A stretch of 5,001 nt of DNA from an uncultured Bacteroidales bacterium (GTDB taxonomy: Bacteria; Bacteroidota; Bacteroidia; Bacteroidales; UBA932). The stretch's first letter is position 1. Each line of letters begins with the position of its first letter. The translations under genes and the position numbers were made by a program. Location of the stretch: the NCBI GenBank assembly GCA_905235615.1, contig CAJOMB010000119.1, positions 1-5,001 on the forward strand, given 5' to 3'. The notes under the pieces are model-generated. The model did not search any database and had not been told where the DNA came from. It saw only the letters and a list, made by a program, of their open reading frames with translations. Of the stretch, positions 1-5,001 are shown in pieces.

Positions 1-262
1 AGAGCTGCATCCCCAAGGCTATGATGCCGGAGAGCACTGCCAGGCGCATCTGCAGGATGCGGGATTTGTACACCACCAGGGCCAGCACAATGAGGAAGGC
101 CACGATGCCCAGCAGAATCCCGAAATACGGGCTCCGGAGCTGCCAGTAAGACACCTCCACAAGCCCTTCCGGACTGGCCAGCCTATAAGCCGGACCAAAA
201 CACAGGCCCGCCGCCAGGCCGGCCGATATCAGCAGAAAAAGGTTTTGGATTCTTTGCCACAT
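1..262 (-). CDS. DUF4293 family membrane protein (3' end beyond window)
   Basis: The first 87 codons of a small integral membrane protein are visible; the C-terminus lies outside the window. It begins MWQRIQNLFLLISAGLAAGL. Hydrophobic segments lie at about residues 7-23 and 47-65, and a third begins near residue 73. The second segment is followed by a basic stretch, YKSRILQMRL (65-74). The N-terminal MxQRIQ, the helix spacing and the Y-K-x-R-x-LQMRL motif match what I know of DUF4293, a family of four-helix membrane proteins of unknown function found in Bacteroidota. The ATG lies 5 bases after the repaired murQ stop, so the two are probably co-transcribed. No clear Shine-Dalgarno sequence is seen. 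The family call is fairly firm; the function is unknown. Confidence 0.75.
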   Translation of the reverse strand, partial: MWQRIQNLFLLISAGLAAGLCFGPAYRLASPEGLVEVSYWQLRSPYFGILLGIVAFLIVLALVVYKSRILQMRLAVLSGIIALGMQL

Positions 263-267
263 AATTC

Positions 268-1072
268 TTACTTTTTCAAATAGGCCTCCACGGCGGCCCG
301 CACCTGTCCGTAGCGGAGCAGGAGCTCGTGAGCCTCATCATAATCCGTGATGCCCGTCCCTTCCATGATCATGCGCGTTCCGCGGTCCACCAGCTTCTTG
401 TTGGTGAGCTGCATGTCCACCATCTTGTTGCTTCACGTGGCCCAGCCGGATCATGGATGCGGTGGAAATCATATTGAGGATGAGTTTGGCCGATGTCCCC
501 GACTTCATGCGGGTGGAGCCCGTCACGAATTCCGGCCCCACCTGGGCCACCATGGCAATCTCCGCCTCCCGGACCACGGCGCTGTCCTCGTTGTTGGTGA
601 TGGCGCCGGTGAGCAGGCCGGCCTCCCGGGCCTTCCTGATGGCGCCCACCACGTAGGGAGCTCCGCCGGAAGCGGTGATGCCCACCAGCACGTCGTTGGC
701 CGTCAGATTGAACTTCTGAAGATCCTTCCAGCCCTGTACGGCATCGTCCTCCGCCCCCTCCACAGCGTTTCGGATGGCGTTGTCTCCACCGGCCATAACG
801 CCGATGAACGTGTCCAATACCCCATAGGTGGGAGGAATCTCGGAGGCATCCACAATGCCCAACCGGCCGGAAGTGCCGGCGCCGGTATAGAAAACGCGGC
901 CTCCCTTGGGAACCCGCTCCACAATCCCGTCCACCAGCTTTTCGATGGCCGGAATGGCCTGGGCCACCGCCATGGGGACCAGCCGGTCCTCCTCGTTGAT
1001 GCCCTCCAGGATTTCCCGGGTGGACATGGCGTCCAAGTGCTCGAAATGCGAACTCTGTTCTGTGGTTTTCAT
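268..1072 (-). pseudogene. murQ: N-acetylmuramic acid 6-phosphate etherase, frameshifted
   Basis: MurQ cleaves the lactyl ether of MurNAc-6-phosphate, giving GlcNAc-6-phosphate and D-lactate, in cytoplasmic recycling of peptidoglycan sugars. The SIS-type sugar-phosphate fold is clear. GAGTSGRLG lies at residues 64-72, DASEIPPTYG at 75-84 and VEGAED at 104-109; Glu78 and Glu108 correspond to E. coli Glu83 and Glu114. TGSTRMKSGT follows at 184-193. The family sequence is intact to about residue 214 (MIRLGHVK). The frame is then lost near position 431, and the raw frame stops at a TGA (338-340) after about 30 unrelated residues. Restoring two bases recovers GNKMVDMQLTNKKLVDRGTR and a normal end, AYLKK plus TAA at 268-270, about 268 residues in total. 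The start at 1072 (MKTTEQ) fits the family better than the ATG at 1090. This may be a recent pseudogene or a sequencing error. Confidence 0.9.
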
Positions 1073-1091
1073 ATTCCAACGTATAAGCATG

Positions 1092-1123
1092 CGAAGTTAC
1101 TCAAAATTATCCGGATATGCCAA
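1092..1123 (-). promoter_or_regulatory. Putative murQ promoter (Bacteroidota -33/-7 type)
   Basis: On the minus strand, TAACTTCG (1099 down to 1092) matches the -7 consensus TAnnTTTG at all but one fixed position. TTG of an ATTG (1123-1121) lies 21 bases upstream, close to the usual -33 spacing. The box ends 19 bases before the murQ ATG, leaving room for a short leader. A perfect 10-base palindrome, TATCCGGATA (1108-1117), sits between the two boxes and could be an operator, although one this short is common by chance. Confidence 0.5.
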
Positions 1124-1142
1124 TTTTTGTAAAATCGTCTAA

Positions 1143-1150
1143 AATATTTG
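1143..1150 (+). promoter_or_regulatory. Weak candidate -7 box for fabF
   Basis: AATATTTG, followed by C, matches TAnnTTTG except for the first base. It lies 30 bases upstream of the chosen fabF start. No TTTG is found at the expected -33 spacing; the nearest TTG upstream (1127-1129) is only 13 bases away. It is reported because fabF, divergent from murQ, must have a promoter in this 108-base gap and this is the best match on its strand. Confidence 0.3.
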
Positions 1151-1180
1151 CAGGCTAAATTGAAAGTCGAGAAATCATAT

Positions 1181-2437
1181 ATGGATACTAAGCGAGTAGT
1201 CGTTACCGGCATGGGCGTGGTGTCCTCTCTGGGCTCGGACGTCGATACCTTCTGGAACAACCTCATTCATGGTGTCTGCGGAATCGAGTACGTAGAAGCC
1301 TTCAAAGACATGCCCGTCACCTTTGCCGGAAAAGTGAAAGACTTTGACCCGGAGCGCTTCGGCATGGACAAGCCCTTCATCCGCAAGCAGGATAACTTTA
1401 CGCTGTACGCCATGGCATCGGCCTGGCAGGCCATGCAACAGGCCGGGCTGGTGGCAGAAGGAGAAAACGCCAATATAAACCCCTATCGCCTTGGCGTGTA
1501 CGTGGGCTCCGGCATCGGCGGTTTCGAGGTGCAGTACCGCGAAACCCAGAAAATGATTGAAGACCCCTCCGGAAAGTGGATTTCTCCGCTTTTCATCGCC
1601 ACCATGATATCCAATATCGCGGCCGGGCACATTGCCATCAAACATCACGCAGAAGGCCCCTGCCTGGATATCGTAACGGCCTGCGCCACCTCTTCCCACT
1701 GCATCGGCGAGGCTTTCCGCGCCATCCGTCACGGCTATGCAGACGCCATCATCGCCGGCGGCAGCGAGCATGTGTCCATTCCGCTGGGCATTGCCGGCTT
1801 CTACAATGCCAAAGCCCTTACCCGCTCCACGGATCCCAAGTACGCCTCCCTCCCCTTCAACGCCAACCGCCAGGGTTTCGTGATGGGTGACGGCGCCGCC
1901 GTGCTGGTGCTGGAATCCCTGGACCACGCCATAGAGCGCGGCGCCACCATTTACGGTGAAATGGTGGGCTACGGCAACACCTGCGACGCCTTCCATGCCA
2001 CCGCTCCCCGTCCGGACGGCAGCACCCAGGCCCAGTCCATCAAGGACGCCCTTACGGAAGCCGGCTTCGACCCTTCCAAGGACAATCTCTACATCAACGC
2101 CCACGGAACGGGCACCCACCTCAACGACATTGCGGAAACCATCGCCTGCAAGGTGGCCCTGGGAGATTATGCCTACAAGGCCCACATCTCCTCCACCAAG
2201 TCCATGACCGGCCACATGTTCGGCGCCGCCGGCGCTGCGGAGGCCGTGGCCACCGTAATGGCCCTGAAAGAAGGAATCTGCCCGCCCACCATCAACCTGG
2301 ACGCCCCGGACCCGGAATGCGACCTGGACTACACCCCCAACGTGGCCGTGAAGACAGACCTCACCCTGGGCCTCTCCAATTCCTTCGGTTTCGGAGGGCA
2401 CAACGCCTGCGTGGCCTTCCGGCCGTATAAGGGCTAA
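1181..2437 (+). CDS. fabF: 3-oxoacyl-[acyl-carrier-protein] synthase II (KAS II)
   Basis: This 418-residue thiolase-fold enzyme condenses acyl chains with malonyl-ACP in cytoplasmic type II fatty acid elongation. The full Cys-His-His triad is present: Cys168 in TACATSSH, His308 in NAHGTGT and His345 in STKSMTGHMFGAAG, with Lys340 in the same motif. The spacing equals that of E. coli FabF (163, 303, 340, Lys335). The C-terminal NSFGFGGHN loop, including the gatekeeper Phe (Phe404), is intact. ATG at 1181 (MDTKRVVVTG) puts the VVVTGMG strand where the family has it. The frame is open upstream to a TTG at 1148, but the extra 11 residues have no family support. No Shine-Dalgarno sequence is visible. 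No acpP or rnc lies beside it, so this may be a stand-alone or second KAS II copy. A KAS-like enzyme of another lipid or polyketide pathway is possible but less likely. Confidence 0.93.
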   Translation: MDTKRVVVTGMGVVSSLGSDVDTFWNNLIHGVCGIEYVEAFKDMPVTFAGKVKDFDPERFGMDKPFIRKQDNFTLYAMASAWQAMQQAGLVAEGENANINPYRLGVYVGSGIGGFEVQYRETQKMIEDPSGKWISPLFIATMISNIAAGHIAIKHHAEGPCLDIVTACATSSHCIGEAFRAIRHGYADAIIAGGSEHVSIPLGIAGFYNAKALTRSTDPKYASLPFNANRQGFVMGDGAAVLVLESLDHAIERGATIYGEMVGYGNTCDAFHATAPRPDGSTQAQSIKDALTEAGFDPSKDNLYINAHGTGTHLNDIAETIACKVALGDYAYKAHISSTKSMTGHMFGAAGAAEAVATVMALKEGICPPTINLDAPDPECDLDYTPNVAVKTDLTLGLSNSFGFGGHNACVAFRPYKG

Positions 2438-2440
2438 GAA

Positions 2441-2896
2441 TTACTCGTGTTTGGCCAGCCTTTCCCAGGCCAGCTGCTCCCACTTAGTGCCGGGGCGGCC
2501 GTAATTGGCGTAAGGGTAGATGGAGATGCCGCCGCGGGGCGTGAAGAAGCCCGTCACCTCAATGTATTTGGGATCCATCAGCTTGATGAGGTCCTTCATG
2601 ATGGTGTTCACACAGTCCTCATGGAAGTCTCCGTGGCTGCGGAAACTGAACAGATACAGTTTCAGGGACTTGGATTCCACCATCTTCACGTCCGGCACAT
2701 AACTGATGCGGATTTCCGCAAAGTCCGGCTGGCCGGTGATGGGGCATAACGTAGTAAACTCCGGGCAGTTGAAACGTACCCAGTAATCGTTTTCCGGATG
2801 CTGGTTCTCAAAGGTTTCCAACACCTCGGGGGCGTAGTTCTGGCTGTATTCGGCCTTGTGGCCCAGCGCCTTGAGCTCTTCGGGATTGCGTGCCAT
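2441..2896 (-). CDS. queF: NADPH-dependent 7-cyano-7-deazaguanine reductase (preQ0 reductase)
   Basis: QueF reduces the nitrile of preQ0 to the aminomethyl group of preQ1, the last free-base step of queuosine synthesis, in the cytoplasm. The protein has 151 residues, the short single-domain type like Bacillus QueF rather than the double-length E. coli form. The nucleophile Cys51 and acid Asp58 lie in TTLCPITGQPD. The signature ESKSLKLY is at 74-81, and His92-Glu93 (GDFHED) correspond to B. subtilis His96-Glu97. All of these keep the B. subtilis spacing. ATG at 2896 is chosen because the NPEEL...LG start fits the family and because AGGAGG lies 6 bases upstream. The prfA stop ends one base before this ATG, so translational coupling is likely. 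The stop is 3 bases from that of convergent fabF. Confidence 0.95.
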   Translation of the reverse strand: MARNPEELKALGHKAEYSQNYAPEVLETFENQHPENDYWVRFNCPEFTTLCPITGQPDFAEIRISYVPDVKMVESKSLKLYLFSFRSHGDFHEDCVNTIMKDLIKLMDPKYIEVTGFFTPRGGISIYPYANYGRPGTKWEQLAWERLAKHE

Positions 2897-2897
2897 C

Positions 2898-3995
2898 TTA
2901 TTCCTCCTCCCCTGCTTCTTTAAGCCTTTCGGCGTTTTCTGCAATCTGCAGCTGGTCAATACATTCCTGAATGTCTCCGTCCATGAACACGGGCAGGTTG
3001 TACATGCTCCAGCCAATACGGTGGTCCGTGACGCGGCCCTGCGGATAGTTGTAGGTGCGGATTTTGGCGCTGCGGTCACCGGTGCTCACCATGGTCTTGC
3101 GCTTGGCGGCAATACCGTCTAAGTATTTCTGGTGCTCGCGGTTGTACAGGCGGGTGCGGAGCTCTTCCATGGCACGGTCCAGGTTCTTGAGCTGGGAACG
3201 CTCTTCCTGGCACTGCACCACAATGCCGGAAGGAATGTGGGTGAGGCGCACGGCGCTGTAGGTGGTGTTCACCCCCTGGCCGCCGGGGCCGGAAGCGCAG
3301 AAGAGGTCTTTGCGGATATCGGCCGGATTCAGCTCGATATCGAATTCTCCGGCTTCGGGGAACACGGCTACGGATGCGGCCGATGTCTGGATGCGGCCCT
3401 GCGTTTCCGTCTGGGGAACGCGCTGCACGCGGTGTACGCCGGATTCGTATTTCATGACGCCGTACACGCCGTCCTGGCTGCTGGAGAGCTTGAACACAAT
3501 CTGCTTGAAGCCGCCGGAGGTGCCGGGAGCCTGGTCGGTGATTTCCAGCTTCCAGCCGCGGCGCTCCGCAAAGTGCTGATACATGCGGAAGAGGTCTCCG
3601 GCAAAGATGGCGGCTTCGTCACCGCCGGTGCCGCCGCGGATTTCCACCATGGCGTTCTTGCTGTCGTCCGGATCGGCCGGAATCAGAAGGAGCTTGATGT
3701 TCTGCTCCATCTCGGGAAGTTTGGGCTCAATCTCGGCCACTTCTTCACGGGCCATGTCCTTGAGGTCTTCGTCCTTCTCGTTGATGAGGATGTCCTTGGC
3801 CTGCGCCAGTTCGTCCACCAGTCGCTTGTATTCCAGACCGGCGGCAATGATGGGCTGCAGTTCCTTGTAGTCCTTGTTCAGCTGGACAAACTTCTTCATG
3901 TCCGCTATCACAGCGGGGTCTGCAAGCTGCTCTTCCAACTTCTTGTATTTGTCCTGAAGGCTCAGCACCTTCTCCAACAGCGTATTCTCTGCCAT
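2898..3995 (-). CDS. prfA: Peptide chain release factor 1 (RF1)
   Basis: RF1 recognises UAA and UAG in the ribosomal A site and triggers hydrolysis of peptidyl-tRNA. The protein has 365 residues (E. coli RF1 has 360). An N-terminal helical domain (about 1-100) is followed by the conserved RGGTGGDEAAIFAGDLFRMY (120-139). The stop-reading tripeptide PxT is PQT at 194-196, within HRVQRVPQTETQGRI; RF2 would have SPF. The catalytic GGQ is at 238-240 in SGPGGQGVNTTYSAVRLTH, and STGDRSAKIRTYNYPQGR follows at 304-321. ATG at 3995 (MAENTLLEK) matches the usual RF1 start. The frame stays open upstream through an ATG at 4067 and back to the mazG TAG, but those residues are not family-like. It has its own likely promoter at 4017-4048 and is followed one base later by queF. 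Confidence 0.96.
   Translation of the reverse strand: MAENTLLEKVLSLQDKYKKLEEQLADPAVIADMKKFVQLNKDYKELQPIIAAGLEYKRLVDELAQAKDILINEKDEDLKDMAREEVAEIEPKLPEMEQNIKLLLIPADPDDSKNAMVEIRGGTGGDEAAIFAGDLFRMYQHFAERRGWKLEITDQAPGTSGGFKQIVFKLSSSQDGVYGVMKYESGVHRVQRVPQTETQGRIQTSAASVAVFPEAGEFDIELNPADIRKDLFCASGPGGQGVNTTYSAVRLTHIPSGIVVQCQEERSQLKNLDRAMEELRTRLYNREHQKYLDGIAAKRKTMVSTGDRSAKIRTYNYPQGRVTDHRIGWSMYNLPVFMDGDIQECIDQLQIAENAERLKEAGEEE
2903..2908 (-). promoter_or_regulatory. Strong Shine-Dalgarno of queF inside the prfA 3' end
   Basis: The minus strand reads AGGAGG followed by a 6-base spacer and ATG. The site is built into the last Glu codons of prfA (Gly-Glu-Glu-Glu-stop). It decides the queF start at 2896. 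A perfect anti-SD match at ideal spacing is unusual for Bacteroidota, where most genes lack one, and none of the other genes in this window has one. It fits re-initiation by ribosomes that have just finished prfA. Confidence 0.65.
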
Positions 3996-4016
3996 AGCAA
4001 AATGTGTTTCAGCCCG

Positions 4017-4048
4017 CAAAGATACGAATTTTCCCCCTATCCTGCAAT
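4017..4048 (-). promoter_or_regulatory. Putative prfA promoter (Bacteroidota -33/-7 type)
   Basis: On the minus strand, TATCTTTG (4024 down to 4017) is a full match to TAnnTTTG and is followed by C. ATTG (4048 down to 4045) lies upstream with exactly 20 bases between, matching the TTTG-N19-21-TAnnTTTG rule except for the first base of the -33 box. Transcription should begin about 5 bases after the box, giving a leader of roughly 15-18 bases before the prfA ATG. It would drive prfA and queF independently of mazG. Confidence 0.65.
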
Positions 4049-4074
4049 TCCCCGGCTTTGGCAGCATTTCACCC

Positions 4075-4141
4075 CCGATTTTGATGCCGAACTGTCGGAT
4101 TTCCAGTTTCGGCTACATTTTGTGGCCGATTTTGTTGCCGA
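4075..4141 (-). repeat. Diverged tandem duplication across the mazG stop
   Basis: CCGATTTTGATGCCGA (4075-4090) and CCGATTTTGTTGCCGA (4126-4141) are direct repeats with one mismatch in 16. They are offset by 51 bases, exactly 17 codons. In the mazG frame the copies read LGNKIGHKM-stop-PK and, downstream of the stop, FGIKIGGEM-L-PK. By hand, 27 of 39 bases agree over 13 codons, and the TAG of the first copy aligns with CTG in the second. The repeat therefore covers the end of mazG and part of the gap before prfA. Confidence 0.5.
4086..4113 (-). other. Bulged stem-loop beginning at the mazG stop codon
   Basis: In mRNA sense the arms are GCCGAAACTG (4113 down to 4104) and CAGTTCGGC (4094 down to 4086). 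They form a 9-bp stem with one bulged A and a 9-base loop. The 5' arm starts at the G of the TAG stop. The sequence after the stem (ATCAAAATCGGGGG) has no U tract, so it is not a standard intrinsic terminator. It could be a processing, attenuation or read-through element, or chance. Confidence 0.45.
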
Positions 4142-4922
4142 GTTTTTTGGCCTGGTCCCAGAGGGTGTCCATATCGGCCAGTGTAAGGTCTTTGAGCTGG
4201 CGGCCCTGGCGAAGGGTTTCGGTCTCGATGTAATTGAAACGGGTGCGGAACTTTTCGCAGGTCCGGTTCAGGGCGGCTTCCGGGTCCACGTCGTACAGGC
4301 GGGCCGCATTGATGACGGAAAACAGCAGGTCCCCGAACTCTTCCTGAATGTGGTCCGGGTCCATGCCGGCGCTGGCCTCGGTGACTTCACCCACCTCTTC
4401 CTGCACCTTGGCCCAGACATCCTCGCGTTTTTCCCAGTCAAAGCCGCAGCCCCGGGCCTTCTCCTGCATGGAAAGGGCCTTGAGGATGGCCGGCATGGCC
4501 TTGGGGATACCTCCCATCACGCTTTTGTTGCCGTCCTTTTCCTTCGCCTTCACCAGTTCCCAGGTATCGGCAATCTCCTTGGCCGATGTAGCCTTCCCCG
4601 CCTCCGGCCCGAAGACGTGGGGGTGGCGGAAGACCATCTTGTCGCACACCTTGTTCATGCTGTCGGCTATGTCAAAGGCATCTTCCTCCTCCCCGATTTT
4701 GGCGTAGAAGACCATGTGGTACAGCAGGTCCCCAATTTCCTTGGCCGTGCCCTGGCGGTCTCCTTCCAGGATGGTGTCGCTGAGTTCGTACACTTCCTCC
4801 TCCGTCATGGGGCGGATGGTGTCCATGGTCTGGGCGGCGTTCCAGGGGCATTTCTCCCGCAGGGCGTCCATGATGTCCAGCAGGCGCCCGAAGGCTCTGA
4901 GTTTCTCTTCTTTGGTATGCAT
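4113..4922 (-). CDS. mazG: Nucleoside triphosphate pyrophosphohydrolase MazG
   Basis: MazG hydrolyses (d)NTPs to the monophosphate and pyrophosphate, cleaning aberrant nucleotides from the pool; in E. coli it is also linked to the control of ppGpp under starvation. The protein has 269 residues (E. coli has 263) and two all-alpha NTP-PPase repeats. The first has Glu42, Glu43 and Glu46 in EEEVYE and Glu62/Asp65 in EIGDLL. The second has Glu175, Glu176 and Glu179 in QEEVGE and Glu195/Asp198 in EEFGDLLF. CPW (25-27), HPHVF (100-104) and GCGFDW (158-163) are also family landmarks. ATG at 4922 (MHTKEEKLRAFGRL) is chosen; a longer frame to 4994 adds Cys/Phe-rich residues unlike the family and crosses the promoter box. 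It ends in TAG, unlike its neighbours, and leads the mazG-prfA-queF cluster. Confidence 0.95.
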   Translation of the reverse strand: MHTKEEKLRAFGRLLDIMDALREKCPWNAAQTMDTIRPMTEEEVYELSDTILEGDRQGTAKEIGDLLYHMVFYAKIGEEEDAFDIADSMNKVCDKMVFRHPHVFGPEAGKATSAKEIADTWELVKAKEKDGNKSVMGGIPKAMPAILKALSMQEKARGCGFDWEKREDVWAKVQEEVGEVTEASAGMDPDHIQEEFGDLLFSVINAARLYDVDPEAALNRTCEKFRTRFNYIETETLRQGRQLKDLTLADMDTLWDQAKKLGNKIGHKM

Positions 4923-4927
4923 GGGCG

Positions 4928-4935
4928 CAAAGTTA
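4928..4935 (-). promoter_or_regulatory. Putative mazG -7 promoter box
   Basis: On the minus strand, TAACTTTG followed by C is a full match to the Bacteroidota -7 consensus TAnnTTTG. It ends only 5 bases before the mazG ATG at 4922, which would place the transcript start at or within about 3 bases of the start codon. The upstream stretch (4936-5001) is A+T rich and holds no gene that I can see. A clear TTTG -33 box is missing; a T-run occupies roughly that area. Confidence 0.55.
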
Positions 4936-5001
4936 CAACAAAAATCTTGTGAAAAATCGTAAGAAACACACAAAAAGCATGTAAAACAACACAACTTTTT
5001 T

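Noticed and set aside
338..450. Programmed frameshift as an explanation for the broken murQ
   Set aside because: There is no slippery heptamer or clear downstream structure at the break, murQ is not known to use frameshifting, and the missing bases fit a simple GGG to G loss.
347..1132. 261-codon open frame on the + strand opposite murQ
   Set aside because: It is a complement shadow of murQ. Its His/Gly-rich translation shows no recognisable motif.
1175..2401. 408-codon open frame on the - strand
   Set aside because: It is antisense to fabF and has a Gly/His/Val-rich translation without domains. The fabF active-site motifs on the other strand explain this region.
3996..4067. Longer RF1 starting at the ATG at 4067
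   Set aside because: The extra 24 residues have no counterpart in RF1, and a full-consensus promoter -7 box lies inside this stretch. MAENTLLEK at 3995 is the family start.
4086..4113. Intrinsic terminator after mazG
   Set aside because: The stem is present, but no run of U follows it in either direction, so a standard terminator is not supported.
3132..4952. 606-codon open frame on the + strand
   Set aside because: It lies exactly antisense to prfA and mazG, both of which have complete family motifs. Its Leu/Val/His/Gly-rich translation resembles no family I know and is typical of the complement of G+C-rich codons.
4936..5001. Gene or RNA in the A+T-rich right end
   Set aside because: I found no open frame with a family match and no tRNA-like arms. 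It looks like the upstream promoter region of mazG.

Overview
This window looks like housekeeping chromosome from a Bacteroidota bacterium, probably order Bacteroidales. The coding sequence is G+C rich, while the short intergenic gaps are A+T rich. Three genes are preceded by copies of the Bacteroidota -7 promoter box (TAnnTTTG). The proteins also fit the phylum: release factor 1 has the GPGGQ-VNTTYSAVRLTH form, and there is a DUF4293 membrane protein. I cannot name a genus. I see no tRNA, rRNA, CRISPR array, insertion sequence or phage gene, and no gap longer than about 120 bases.

Layout. On the left, reading leftward, is murQ (N-acetylmuramic acid 6-phosphate etherase), broken by an apparent 2-base deletion, followed 5 bases later by the start of a DUF4293 membrane protein that runs off the window edge. 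A 108-base divergent promoter region separates murQ from fabF (3-oxoacyl-ACP synthase II), the only gene reading rightward. fabF ends 3 bases from the end of a leftward cluster transcribed in the order mazG (NTP pyrophosphohydrolase), prfA (peptide chain release factor 1), queF (7-cyano-7-deazaguanine reductase). prfA and queF are separated by one base. mazG and prfA are separated by 117 bases that contain a good prfA promoter.

How the genes fit together. murQ belongs to peptidoglycan amino-sugar recycling and fabF to fatty acid elongation. mazG, prfA and queF deal with nucleotide-pool cleaning, stop-codon decoding and queuosine tRNA modification. The last two both act at UA-starting codons: RF1 reads UAA and UAG, and queuosine is found in the tRNA that reads UAU and UAC.

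The most interesting signal is the mazG-prfA junction. mazG ends in TAG, the only TAG among the five stop codons seen (the intended murQ stop, fabF, queF and prfA are all TAA). The reading frame stays open from that TAG straight into prfA, which encodes the factor that recognises UAG. A bulged 9-bp hairpin starts at the G of the stop codon, and a diverged 51-base tandem duplication spans it. This could be a UAG read-through switch sensing RF1, but it may also be coincidence. It is offered as a testable hypothesis, not a result.
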